Shown here piece after piece: positions 23,388 to 31,110 of a stretch of DNA of 40,208 nucleotides. The stretch comes from Mesorhizobium sp. L2C084A000. Its GTDB lineage: Bacteria > Pseudomonadota > Alphaproteobacteria > Rhizobiales > Rhizobiaceae. Position numbers and translations under genes: made by a program. Below the pieces are notes generated by a model, which was not told where the DNA came from, made no database searches, and was given only the letters and a program-made list of their open reading frames with translations. The stretch spans positions 80,928-121,135 of the forward strand of contig NZ_AYWX01000015.1 in assembly GCF_000502875.1 (NCBI RefSeq), in the 5' to 3' direction. Each line of letters begins with the position of its first letter. Position 1 is the stretch's first letter.

Positions 23388-24304
23388 ACGCCATCGACGT
23401 CCATGGCTTGGTCAAGCGTTTTGGCGACAAGACCGTCGTCGATCATGTGACGATGTCGGTCGCCGAGGGCGAGATCGTCGGCTTTCTCGGCCCCAACGGC
23501 TCGGGCAAGACCACCACCATCCGCATCATGTGCGGTCTGCTGACGCCGGACGAAGGCGAAGGCACGGTGCTCGGCTTCAACATCCGCACCGAGAGCCTGC
23601 GCATCAAGCGCGAAGTCGGCTACATGACGCAGAAATTCTCCTTCTACGAGGATCTGACGATCGGCGAGAATCTCGAATTCGTCGCGCGGCTCTACCGGCT
23701 GAAGCCGGTCGAAGAGCATGTGGCGCGCACGTTGGAGGACCTCGGCCTGACGTCGCGCCGCAACCAGCTGGCCGGCACCTTGTCGGGCGGCTGGAAGCAG
23801 CGGCTGGCGCTGGCCGCCTGCATCATGCACAAGCCGAAATTGCTGCTGCTCGACGAGCCTACGGCCGGTGTCGACCCGAAGGCTCGGCGCGAGTTCTGGG
23901 ACGAGATCCATCGCCTCGCCAGCGGCGGGCTGACCGTGCTGGTCTCCACCCACTACATGGACGAAGCCGAGCGCTGCCACCGCATCAGCTACATCTCCTA
24001 TGGCAAGATGCTGGCCACCGGCACTGTCGCCGAAGTGGTGAAAAATGCCGGGTTGACCACTTTCGTCCTCCAGGGCCCGCGGCTCGATCAGATCGCCGAA
24101 GCGCTGCAGGGCCGCGCCGGCGTCGACCAGGTGGCGCCGTTCGGCGCGACGCTGCATGTCGTCGGCTCTGACAAGAAGAAGCTCGAAGCCGCGCTCGCCG
24201 ATGTCGAGAGAGAGCACAAGGGCGTGAAAGTTTCGCCCGGCGAAACCAGCCTCGAGGACGTCTTCATCCAGTTCATGTCCGGCTCGAAGGACAACATGGC
24301 ATGA
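23384..24304 (+). CDS. ABC exporter ATPase (single domain, YbhF-like)
   Basis: The 306-residue protein has Walker A GPNGSGKTT, Q-loop MTQKFSFYEDLT, signature LSGGWKQRL, Walker B LLLLDEPTAGVDP and switch STHYMDEAERC. It matches a half of E. coli YbhF, which contains two such domains; this one is presumably a homodimer. It has the C-terminal extension common in ABC-2 type exporters. It overlaps both neighbours by 4 bp, in a tightly coupled operon with the adaptor and permease. Confidence 0.93.
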   Translation: MNAIDVHGLVKRFGDKTVVDHVTMSVAEGEIVGFLGPNGSGKTTTIRIMCGLLTPDEGEGTVLGFNIRTESLRIKREVGYMTQKFSFYEDLTIGENLEFVARLYRLKPVEEHVARTLEDLGLTSRRNQLAGTLSGGWKQRLALAACIMHKPKLLLLDEPTAGVDPKARREFWDEIHRLASGGLTVLVSTHYMDEAERCHRISYISYGKMLATGTVAEVVKNAGLTTFVLQGPRLDQIAEALQGRAGVDQVAPFGATLHVVGSDKKKLEAALADVEREHKGVKVSPGETSLEDVFIQFMSGSKDNMA

Positions 24305-25437
24305 ACAGCGTCTTTTCCTTCGCCCGGCTTGGCGCGCTGCTGATCAAGGAATTCATCCAGATGCGGCGCGACCGCATCACCTTCGCCATGATGCTGGGCG
24401 TCCCGCTGATACAGTTGGTGCTTTTCGGCTACGCCATCAACAACGATCCGAAAAGCCTGCCGGCAGCACTCGTGGCGACGAGCAACGATCCCTACACGCG
24501 TGCCATTGTCGCGGCGCTGCAGACCACCGGCTACTACCGTTTCGACCATGTCGCACAAAGTGCCGCCGAGGCCGAGTTCCTGATATCGCGCGGCGACGTC
24601 GCCTTCGTCGTCACCATCCCCGCCGATTTTGCCAGGAGGGTGGAGAGCGGCAACAACCCGCAGATACTCATCGAGGCGGACGCCACCGACCCGGCGGTGG
24701 CCAGCGGCGCCATCTCGACGCTCGGCACCGTCGCCAGTCAGGCGCTGCTGAGGGCGCAAGGCACGCAGGAAGCCGCCGCCGAGGCCGCCAAGGGTCAGCT
24801 CGATGTCGTCGTACACCGGCGCTACAATCCCGAAGGCATCTCGCAATACAACATCGTGCCCGGCCTGCTCGGCGTCATCCTGCAGATGACCATGGTGATG
24901 ATGACCTCGATCGCGCTGACGCGCGAGACCGAGCGCGGCACGATGGAAAACCTGCTGGCGATGCCGTCCAGCCCGCTCGAGATCATGATGGGCAAGGTGC
25001 TGCCCTATCTGGCGGTCGGCGGCGTGCAGATGGTGGTGGTGCTGGCGGCGGCGAAGCTTCTGTTCGCCATCCCCTTCACCGGATCGATGTCGCTGCTCCT
25101 GACCGCCGTGCTGATCTTCGTGCTGGCGCTGGTGCTGCTCGGCTATACGATTTCGACCATCGCCCGCACGCAGATGCAGGCCCTGCAACTGACCTTCTTC
25201 TTCTTCCTGCCGTCGATCATGCTGTCGGGTTTTATGTTCCCCTATCGCGGCATGCCGGACTGGGCGCAAATCTTCGGCGAGATCTTCCCGCTGACGCATT
25301 TCCTGCGCATCACCCGCGCCGTGATGCTGAAGGGCGCCGAACTGCCGGCGGTGGCAGACGAGATCGGCTGGCTGGTGGTGTTCGTGGCCTTGTTTGCCGG
25401 CGTGGCACTGGTAAGGTTCAGGCGCACGCTGGATTAG
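24301..25437 (+). CDS. ABC-2 type exporter permease (YbhS/YbhR-like)
   Basis: The 378-residue protein has an N-terminal membrane segment (MLGVPLIQLVLFGYAINNDP), a large periplasmic domain to about residue 185, and five further helices. Typical segments are MVMMTSIALTRETERGTMEN and FFFFLPSIMLSGFMFPYRGM. E. coli has two such permeases (YbhS and YbhR); only one is encoded here, so the transporter is probably a homodimer. Likely substrates are drugs or other toxic amphiphiles, by analogy with the E. coli system. The gene ends the operon; a palindromic repeat follows at 25481. Confidence 0.92.
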   Translation: MNSVFSFARLGALLIKEFIQMRRDRITFAMMLGVPLIQLVLFGYAINNDPKSLPAALVATSNDPYTRAIVAALQTTGYYRFDHVAQSAAEAEFLISRGDVAFVVTIPADFARRVESGNNPQILIEADATDPAVASGAISTLGTVASQALLRAQGTQEAAAEAAKGQLDVVVHRRYNPEGISQYNIVPGLLGVILQMTMVMMTSIALTRETERGTMENLLAMPSSPLEIMMGKVLPYLAVGGVQMVVVLAAAKLLFAIPFTGSMSLLLTAVLIFVLALVLLGYTISTIARTQMQALQLTFFFFLPSIMLSGFMFPYRGMPDWAQIFGEIFPLTHFLRITRAVMLKGAELPAVADEIGWLVVFVALFAGVALVRFRRTLD

Positions 25438-25480
25438 GCGCCGCACGACCTCCACAGTTTTGGTACCAGCCTTTGCGGCG

Positions 25481-25539
25481 TCGTCATCCTATGGTCTGCG
25501 CTGCGTCGCTTCGCTCCTTGCTCCGCCCGTGGATGACGA
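25481..25539. repeat. Intergenic repeat, copy 2, closed palindrome
   Basis: TCGTCATCC (25481-25489) and GGATGACGA (25531-25539) are perfect inverted ends. Bases 25493-25539, read on the minus strand, match 3607-3653 at 44 of 47 positions. The element lies 43 bp after the exporter operon and 43 bp before the end of the convergent glycosylase gene, so a bidirectional terminator function fits. Confidence 0.7.
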
Positions 25540-25582
25540 AGGGAGAAATGCTTCCGCCAATCTCCATGGTTTGTAACTGCCA

Positions 25583-26182
25583 CTAACCGTTGAGCGATTT
25601 CGGGCCGCTGACAAACACGCTTCCCTTGACATAGAATCGCAGCAGGCGGTCCGCATCCTTCGAAATGCCGATCCTGACGCTCTGTCCGATTTCGCCGGCC
25701 TCGTCACTATCGCGTGCCAGCCATAGCTGGCCTTTGCGGCAAAGATCGAGCCCGTCGAGCGAACGATCGATCCGCAACGCCTGGGCCAGCCTTCCCGGTC
25801 CTCGCGCCAGGTCGCGCAGGCGCTCGGTGCCGCGATTGACCCGCATGATCGCAATGCCCTCGAGCGGCTCGAGCGCCCTGATCAGCACGCCGGTTCCGAC
25901 CCCTGGCATCTCGCTCGAGACATTGAGCATGTAGGAGATGCCGTAGGAGAGATAGACATAGGCATGCCCAGCGTCGAGAAACAGCGAACGGTTGCGCGGG
26001 GTCATCCCCCGGTAACCGTGTCCGGCGGCGTCACCGGTCACATAGGCCTCGGTCTCGACGATGCGGCCGCTGGCGATGCCTTCGGGCAGTTCGCGCACCA
26101 CGATCTTGCCGATGAGGGTGCGGGCAAGGGATGCCGTATCGTCGGGCAGCTCGGAACGCGTGAGCGGGCGGTAGATGATCAT
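25583..26182 (-). CDS. mpg: 3-methyladenine DNA glycosylase (AAG/MPG family)
   Basis: The 199-residue enzyme belongs to the alkyladenine glycosylase family that removes alkylated purines by base flipping. It has the catalytic segment VETEAY (42-47, with Glu45 in the active position), then GMTPRNRSLFLDAGHAYVYL and SYGISYMLNV. It also has RGPGRLAQAL and a C-terminal VRIGISKDADRLLRFYV. Length and motif order match the family. The position usually Cys-Met-Asn-Ile is Met-Leu-Asn-Val. No strong ribosome binding site precedes the ATG. It stands alone, separated from threonine dehydratase by 97 bp on the same strand. Confidence 0.9.
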   Translation of the reverse strand: MIIYRPLTRSELPDDTASLARTLIGKIVVRELPEGIASGRIVETEAYVTGDAAGHGYRGMTPRNRSLFLDAGHAYVYLSYGISYMLNVSSEMPGVGTGVLIRALEPLEGIAIMRVNRGTERLRDLARGPGRLAQALRIDRSLDGLDLCRKGQLWLARDSDEAGEIGQSVRIGISKDADRLLRFYVKGSVFVSGPKSLNG

Positions 26183-26279
26183 GCTCAGCGCGGCGACGAT
26201 TTGGCGGCGGGCGAGGAGTGATCCAAGGCGGAGCCTGTCGCCAGATACTCCATATCAGATCCCCTTAGACATCGCCGTC

Positions 26280-27257
26280 TCAAGCAGCCGCCATGATCCC
26301 GGCATAAGTGCCGAAATCGACATTGCCGCCGGACAGCACCACGGCAACGCATTTGCCCGACAGTTCGATCTCGCCCGATGACAGTGCTGCCAGCGCCACG
26401 CAGCCGCCGGGCTCGACCACCAGCTTGAGATAAGCCATGGCGTCGCGCATCGCCTGAGCCGCCGCCTGGTCCGAGACGGCGATGCCACCGGTGAGGTTCC
26501 TGCGGTTGATCTCGAAGGTGATCACGCCAGGCTCGGCGGTTAGCAGCGCGTCGCAGATCGAGGCGTAGCCGGGCTCGTTCGAAACCCTGGCACCGGCGGC
26601 CAGCGACCGGCGGGTGTCGTCGAAATGCTCGGGCTCCACAGCCCAGACCGCGGTGTCAGGCGAGGCGTCTTTGACCGCAATCGAAATGCCGCTGGTCAGG
26701 CCGCCGCCGCCGCAGGGAACGACCACCGCGTCGAGGTCGACGCCAAGTGTTTTTGCCTGGCGCATCAATTCGAGGCCGATCGTGCCCTGGCCGGCAATGA
26801 TGGCCGGATCGTCGAAAGGCGGCACCAGCACCATGCCTCTCTCCATGTAAGGACGGATCACGGTCATGCGGTCGTCGCGAAAGCGGTCGAACGGGACCAC
26901 CTCCGCGCCCATCTTGCGCACGTTGGCGATCTTCATCGCCGGCGCGTCCGAAGGCATGGCGATCACCGCCCTGACGCCGAACATCGCGGCCGAAGCGGCG
27001 ACGCCTTGCGCATGATTGCCCGACGAGAAAGCGACGACACCTTGGCTGCGTTCCGCCTCGCCGAGCGACGACAGCTTGTTGTAGGCGCCGCGGAATTTGA
27101 ACGAGCCGGTACGCTGCAGCGTCTCCGGCTTGAACAGGATGCGGCCGCCGAAGCGCTTGTTCAGCTCCTGCGATTCGAGCAACGGGGTTTCGACGATCAG
27201 GCCGGAGAGACGCGCGGCGGCGGCGTGGATGTCGGCGATGCCGGGAGGGGTGGTCAT
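26280..27257 (-). CDS. PLP-dependent threonine/serine dehydratase
   Basis: The ATG at 27257 (AGGA seven bases upstream) gives 325 residues, the length of short catabolic dehydratases without an ACT regulatory domain. The PLP lysine is Lys54 in RTGSFKFRGAYN. The substrate/cofactor loops are SSGNHAQGVA at about 79-88 and PCGGGGLTSG near 180. It deaminates threonine to 2-oxobutyrate or serine to pyruvate; members of this fold include serine racemases and hydroxyaspartate dehydratases, which I cannot exclude. No operon partner is evident. Confidence 0.88.
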   Translation of the reverse strand: MTTPPGIADIHAAAARLSGLIVETPLLESQELNKRFGGRILFKPETLQRTGSFKFRGAYNKLSSLGEAERSQGVVAFSSGNHAQGVAASAAMFGVRAVIAMPSDAPAMKIANVRKMGAEVVPFDRFRDDRMTVIRPYMERGMVLVPPFDDPAIIAGQGTIGLELMRQAKTLGVDLDAVVVPCGGGGLTSGISIAVKDASPDTAVWAVEPEHFDDTRRSLAAGARVSNEPGYASICDALLTAEPGVITFEINRRNLTGGIAVSDQAAAQAMRDAMAYLKLVVEPGGCVALAALSSGEIELSGKCVAVVLSGGNVDFGTYAGIMAAA

Positions 27258-27366
27258 GGCGGGTCCTGCGGAAACATGTTGCCCTTCATGATGCCCGCAA
27301 AGGGAGGCGGCGCACCAATGAAAAAATGTGACCGTTACAAAGTTTGGCGGGTCATGAACGGCGCTT

Positions 27367-27542
27367 GCGCCGCCCCTCACCTGCCTGCCGGCATCCTCTC
27401 CCCGTATAGTGACGGGGAGAGGGGCCTTCATCAACGGTTTCGCCAATCACTAGCGTTGCAGGAAGAGTGCCGAGGTTGCGGCCGGCGTCTTTCTCCCCGT
27501 TCTACGGGGAGAAATGCCCGGCAGGGCAATGAGGGGCGGCGC
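27367..27542. repeat. RIME-like double palindrome, copy A
   Basis: The ends GCGCCGCCCCTCA (27367-27379) and TGAGGGGCGGCGC (27530-27542) are exact inverted copies. Inside are two strong hairpins: CCTCTCCCCGT with ACGGGGAGAGG (27395-27422), and TTCTCCCCGT with ACGGGGAGAA (27491-27513). The pattern of two palindromes within inverted ends resembles rhizobial intergenic mosaic elements. It lies between two genes transcribed on the minus strand and fills most of that gap. Confidence 0.75.
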
Positions 27543-27566
27543 CGAGATGGGCAGTTAACTCCCTAC

Positions 27567-27890
27567 TTATCCGAGCAAAGTCCTCTGCCTCTTGCCCCCA
27601 CCCAGCTTGCGCCAGTTGTTGAACCGGTGGCTGGCGGCGGCAAACGAGATCTTCATCTGCTGGGCGACCGAATAGCGCGACTTGCCCTCGTCGAACATGC
27701 GGTAGCAGCACTCGACGCCCTCCTCGGTCAGTTTGCCGTCCGGCGCCTTGTTGTGCGGGTTGGCGGGATCGAATTTCTCGACCTGCTGCTCGACCAGCCC
27801 CTTCAGGCGTTGCAGGTCGGCCTCGATGCTGGCGATGAGATCGAGAACGGGCTTGGGATCATAGGGGTGCGGAGGCTGTTTTGCCGTCAT
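27567..27890 (-). CDS. Small conserved hypothetical protein with HTH-like C-terminus (107 aa)
   Basis: The ATG at 27890, with AAGGA eight bases upstream, gives 107 residues. The first half is a helix with heptad-like spacing (VLDLIASIEADLQRLKGLVE), and the second half contains KSRYSVAQQMKISFAAASHR followed by FNNWRKLGGG. The second half looks like a helix-turn-helix. No signal or membrane segment. I cannot name a family. It is bracketed by palindromic repeat A and by the iron-responsive promoter of mbfA. A DNA-binding role is possible but not shown. Confidence 0.65.
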   Translation of the reverse strand: MTAKQPPHPYDPKPVLDLIASIEADLQRLKGLVEQQVEKFDPANPHNKAPDGKLTEEGVECCYRMFDEGKSRYSVAQQMKISFAAASHRFNNWRKLGGGKRQRTLLG

Positions 27891-28026
27891 CTGCCGGTTC
27901 CTTGTTCTTGGCTTGAGTCCAGCAATATAGGTGAACATTCACTGATAATGAAGGGTCACCGCGGGCGCGGGGCTTCAACAATTCTTGACCGCGACCCAGC
28001 GCGCAATTGACCGAAGGCGTTCAAAA

Positions 28027-28055
28027 CCCTAGTTTAGAACTATTCTAAACTAGGG
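28027..28055. promoter_or_regulatory. Irr-type ICE palindrome upstream of mbfA
   Basis: CCCTAGTTTAGAA (28027-28039) and TTCTAAACTAGGG (28043-28055) are exact inverted arms around CTA. The core TTTAGAA-N3-TTCTAAA matches the iron-control element bound by Irr in rhizobia. It ends ten bases before the mbfA start codon. Irr is known to repress mbfA-type genes under iron limitation, so export of iron would be switched on when iron is plentiful. The binding itself is inferred from the motif. Confidence 0.75.
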
Positions 28056-28065
28056 TGAATTCCTC

Positions 28066-29049
28066 ATGCTTTCCCGTGTTTTCGGCTTCGGCCGCCGCCC
28101 CTTCGAATCGCTCTCCGAACAGGAGATCCTGGCGCTGGCCATTTCCTCCGAGGAGGATGACGGACGCATCTACCGCGCCTATGCCGACGGCCTGACGGAA
28201 AACTTCCCGCAATCGGCAAAAGTGTTCGAGGAGATGGCCGAGGAAGAGGATGGCCATCGCGATGCGCTGATCGAGCTGTTCCGCAAACGGTTCGGCGAGC
28301 GCATACCGCTGATCCGGCGCGAACATGTGAAGGGCTATTACGAGCGCAAGCCCGACTGGCTGGTCCGGCCGCTCGGCATCGAGCACGTCCGCAGCCAGGC
28401 CGAGGCGATGGAGCGGCAAGCCTACCTTTTCTATGTCGAGGCGGCCAAGCGCACGGCGGATGCCTCGACGCGAAAACTGCTCGACGATCTGGCGGTGGCC
28501 GAACTGGGCCATGAGACCCTGGCGCAGCGTCTGGAGCAGAAACATGTGCCGGGCGAAGTGAAGGATGAAGAGACCGCCGCCGAGCAGCGCCAGTTCATCC
28601 TCACCTATGTGCAACCAGGGCTGGCCGGGCTGATGGACGGATCGGTGTCCACTCTGGCGCCGATCTTTGCCGCCGCCTTCGCCACGCATGACACCTGGCA
28701 GACGCTGTTGGTTGGGCTTGCCGCCTCGATCGGCGCCGGCATTTCGATGGGCTTCACCGAGGTCGCTTCCGACGACGGCAAGCTGTCGGGCCGCGGCTCG
28801 CCGATCAAGCGCGGTTTGACCGTCGGCATCATGACGACGTTGGGCGGTCTCGGACACGCGCTCCCCTATCTCATTCCGAGCTTCTGGACGGCGACGGGTG
28901 TCGCTGCAGTGGTGGTGTTCTTCGAACTGTGGGCGATCGCTTTTGTCCAGAACCGCTACATGCAGACGCCCTTCCTGCGTGCCGCCTTCCAGGTGGTGCT
29001 GGGCGGCGCCCTGGTGTTCGCGGCCGGCGTGCTGATCGGGAATGCGTAA
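28066..29049 (+). CDS. mbfA: Membrane-bound ferritin / iron exporter MbfA
   Basis: The 327-residue protein fuses an N-terminal ferritin-like (rubrerythrin) domain (about 1-165) with a C-terminal VIT1-type membrane domain of five helices. The first part carries di-iron ligands in SEQEILALAISSEEDDGRIY, EEMAEEEDGHRDAL, MERQAYLFYVEAAK and AELGHETLAQR. The membrane part begins QPGLAGLMDGSVSTLAPIFA and includes SIGAGISMGFTEVASDDG, matching the VIT1/CCC1 signature. MbfA exports iron and protects against iron and peroxide stress in related bacteria. The overlapping ICE box fits Irr control. It converges with the ABM gene through repeat B. Confidence 0.93.
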   Translation: MLSRVFGFGRRPFESLSEQEILALAISSEEDDGRIYRAYADGLTENFPQSAKVFEEMAEEEDGHRDALIELFRKRFGERIPLIRREHVKGYYERKPDWLVRPLGIEHVRSQAEAMERQAYLFYVEAAKRTADASTRKLLDDLAVAELGHETLAQRLEQKHVPGEVKDEETAAEQRQFILTYVQPGLAGLMDGSVSTLAPIFAAAFATHDTWQTLLVGLAASIGAGISMGFTEVASDDGKLSGRGSPIKRGLTVGIMTTLGGLGHALPYLIPSFWTATGVAAVVVFFELWAIAFVQNRYMQTPFLRAAFQVVLGGALVFAAGVLIGNA

Positions 29050-29057
29050 CCGCAAAG

Positions 29058-29186
29058 CGCCCCCTCACCCAGCCTCCGCTTCGCTCGGCTGACCTCTCCC
29101 CGAGGGGAGAGGAGACTACCAGCGCCGGCGCCAACTCTTCTCCCCTGGGGGAGAAGGTGGCCGCGAAGCGGCCGGATGAGGGGGCG
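29058..29186. repeat. RIME-like double palindrome, copy B
   Basis: CGCCCCCTCA (29058-29067) and TGAGGGGGCG (29177-29186) are inverted ends. The two inner hairpins are CCTCTCCCC with GGGGAGAGG (29093-29112) and CTTCTCCCC with GGGGAGAAG (29137-29156). It lies between the convergent mbfA and ABM genes and probably helps to end both transcripts. Confidence 0.72.
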
Positions 29187-29209
29187 ACGGCGCGGCGATC
29201 GGCTACCAC

Positions 29210-29554
29210 TCACCCATTCACCGCCCGGCTATCCCTAGGCGCCTCGTCCCTCTCCGTCAGCCCATAATCCCTCACCACATGGGCGATGCGCAGTCGGTAG
29301 CCGGCAAAGATGCCGCCACGACCGGCCTGCTGCGCCTGCCGGTGTTCTTCGGTGCTGCGCCAGGCCTTGACCGCTTCCTCGTCGCGCCAGAACGACAGCG
29401 ACAGGACGCGGTTCGGATCGGCCAGGCTCTGGAAGCGCTCGATCGACAGAAAGCCGTCGATGCCGTCGAGCAGCGGCCGCAGATCGGCGGCGATGCTCAG
29501 ATATGCATCGCGCCTGCCCGCCGCCGGCTCGACCTCGAAGATGACGGCAATCAC
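29210..29554 (-). CDS. Antibiotic biosynthesis monooxygenase (ABM) domain protein
   Basis: The GTG start at 29554 overlaps the stop of the NIPSNAP gene (GTGA), indicating coupled translation. The 114-residue product has the ABM fold pattern: IAVIFEVEPAAGRRDAYLSI, then GFLSIERFQSLADPNRVLSL and SFWRDEEAVKAWRSTEEHRQ. ABM-like proteins are small ferredoxin-fold dimers acting as monooxygenases, heme-degrading enzymes or of unknown activity. The related fold of the preceding gene suggests the two might form mixed dimers or act on one substrate. It belongs to the ArsR-linked module at 29210-30903. Confidence 0.82.
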   Translation of the reverse strand: MIAVIFEVEPAAGRRDAYLSIAADLRPLLDGIDGFLSIERFQSLADPNRVLSLSFWRDEEAVKAWRSTEEHRQAQQAGRGGIFAGYRLRIAHVVRDYGLTERDEAPRDSRAVNG

Positions 29555-29883
29555 GGCAGCACCAGTTTCGCGTGCGGGCCCGAGACGTGCTTCAGGAACA
29601 TGCGGTCCTCCTTGAGGATGAATCTTTCACGCTTGGCAAACTCGTAGTTTGCCTTGCCGGCGGGATGGGCGGCAAGTCGCGCGCGGTAGGCCTCATAGGC
29701 CGCCAGGCTGTCGATGTTGTAGGCGGCATAGGCCGTTGTCGCCGAGCCTTCATGAGGCGCGTAATAACCGATCAAATCGGCGCCGCAGCGTGGAATGGCC
29801 TGGCCCCAGTTGCGGGCGTACTCCTCGAAGGCCGCCTTGCCGAACGGGTCGATCTCATAGCGGATGAAGCAAGTGATGGTCAT
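29551..29883 (-). CDS. NIPSNAP-family protein
   Basis: The 110-residue protein shows the NIPSNAP (dimeric alpha-beta barrel) pattern: TITCFIRYEIDPFGKAAFEE, CGADLIGYYAPHEGSATTAY, YEAYRARLAAHPAGKANYEF and ERFILKEDRMFLKHV. GAGGAGACCACA precedes ATG 29883. NIPSNAP proteins lack a well-defined general function. The gene is coupled to the ABM gene by a 4-bp overlap and lies 64 bp after a DUF1127 gene, downstream of a divergent ArsR-type regulator. Confidence 0.85.
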   Translation of the reverse strand: MTITCFIRYEIDPFGKAAFEEYARNWGQAIPRCGADLIGYYAPHEGSATTAYAAYNIDSLAAYEAYRARLAAHPAGKANYEFAKRERFILKEDRMFLKHVSGPHAKLVLP

Positions 29884-29947
29884 TGTGGTCTCCTCGGGAT
29901 TGCGTCAATAGTTCGAGCCGCATCGAAACGTCCTGCCGCCCGACCTG

Positions 29948-30160
29948 CTAGGGCTGCCAGAAGGATTTCGCGCATTCGCGGCGCACGTCTTGCCGTGTAA
30001 GGCCAAGATCGCGCAGCTGATGATCGTCGATCTCGGCAAGGTCGAGGCGCTGCAGATGACGGTCATACCAGCGGGCCAGCAGCCGCGAACGCAACCAGGT
30101 GACGAACGGGAACGATTGTCGGCTGGGGAGCGCCGAGGGGAAAGCGGTTCGTGCGGCCAT
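29948..30160 (-). CDS. DUF1127-domain small protein
   Basis: The 70-residue protein carries the DUF1127 core: a basic WLRSRLLARWYDRHLQRLDL followed by AEIDDHQLRDLGLTRQDVRR. Such proteins in alphaproteobacteria are short, basic and often RNA- or phosphate-metabolism-related. It is divergent from the ArsR regulator (68-bp gap) and lies upstream of the NIPSNAP and ABM genes on the same strand. Whether the three are one transcript cannot be decided, because 64 bp separate it from NIPSNAP. Confidence 0.82.
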   Translation of the reverse strand: MAARTAFPSALPSRQSFPFVTWLRSRLLARWYDRHLQRLDLAEIDDHQLRDLGLTRQDVRRECAKSFWQP

Positions 30161-30228
30161 CGTCGTCTCCTTGATCTCACCTGAGAATAGTGATTATCTG
30201 ACAAGGATGCTTCGATGAGGAACGAACC

Positions 30229-30903
30229 ATGCGCGAAGGACCAGACATCGCCCGCATCGCCAGCCTGGTCGGCGACCCGGCACGGGCAAACATGCTGAAT
30301 GCCCTGATGGGCGGCACGGCGCTGACGGCGAGCGAGCTGGCGCTCGAGGCCGGCGTCTCGCTGCCGACCGCCAGCTCGCACCTGGGCAAACTGATGGAAG
30401 GTGGGCTGCTCACGGTGGCGAGCCAGGGCCGGCATCGCTATTACGGCCTCGCCGGACCGCAGGTGGCGGGCATGATCGAAGCCATCACAGGTGTCGCGGA
30501 AGCCGTCGGTCCAAAGCGTGTGCGCCCGGGTCCGCGCGATGGCGCCATGCGCGTGGCGCGCGTCTGCTACGATCACCTCGCTGGCGAGCAGGCGGTGACG
30601 ATGCTCGATCGGCTCGTCGCCAAAAACGTGCTGGTCCGCGACGAACAGGAGATCAGGCTCGGTCCTTCGGCCGCATCGCATTTCGCAGCGATAGGCATCG
30701 ACGTCTACACCAAGCCGCGACGGCCGGTGTGCCGCGCTTGCCTCGACTGGAGCGTGCGGCGCTCACACCTCGCCGGCACACTGGGCGCCGCCATCCTCGA
30801 CAAGATCCTTGCCGAGAAATGGGCGCGCCGCGAGAAGGACAGCCGCGCGGTGATCTTCTCGCCGCCGGGTAGGCAGGCGTTTGAGAGGGTGTTTTTGACG
30901 TGA
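30229..30903 (+). CDS. ArsR-type winged-helix regulator (long form)
   Basis: The 224-residue protein has an ArsR-like winged helix at about 1-80: RIASLVGDPARANMLNALMG, LTASELALEAGVSLPTASSH and LGKLMEGGLLTVASQGRHRY. The C-terminal half has Cys and His residues (ARVCYDHLAGEQ, then RPVCRACLDWSVRRSHLAG) but not the classic metal-binding ArsR box. It ends RAVIFSPPGRQAFERVF, a segment shared by this long subfamily. It probably controls the divergent DUF1127-NIPSNAP-ABM genes. The AT-rich intergenic sequence around 30185-30200 has only imperfect symmetry. Confidence 0.87.
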   Translation: MREGPDIARIASLVGDPARANMLNALMGGTALTASELALEAGVSLPTASSHLGKLMEGGLLTVASQGRHRYYGLAGPQVAGMIEAITGVAEAVGPKRVRPGPRDGAMRVARVCYDHLAGEQAVTMLDRLVAKNVLVRDEQEIRLGPSAASHFAAIGIDVYTKPRRPVCRACLDWSVRRSHLAGTLGAAILDKILAEKWARREKDSRAVIFSPPGRQAFERVFLT

Positions 30904-30921
30904 GACGTCGGCGGGACAACG

Positions 30922-31071
30922 CCCCCCTCTGCCCTGCCGGGCATCTCCCCCTCTTGGGGGAGATTGGCAGTTTCATCGTTTCGCTCACCTTACAGCGTTG
31001 ATAGTTGGCGAAAGCGGTGGAGCGCATAATCTCCCCCTTGAGGAGGAGATGGCCGGCAGGCCAGAGGGGGG
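30922..31071. repeat. RIME-like double palindrome, copy C
   Basis: CCCCCCTCTG (30922-30931) and CAGAGGGGGG (31062-31071) are inverted ends. The left inner hairpin ATCTCCCCC with GGGGGAGAT (30943-30964) is perfect; the right one (about 31029-31050) is imperfect. It lies between the convergent ArsR and ligD genes. Its end sequence is closely related to copy D at 38381-38542. Confidence 0.72.
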
Positions 31072-31110
31072 TACGCGAAGGATCGCTGCGTTGGCAAATT
31101 GCGGCGAACT

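Noticed and set aside
30180..30200. ArsR operator in the DUF1127/ArsR gap
   Set aside because: The AT-rich stretch with AATAGTGATTATC has only partial symmetry, not enough to claim a site.
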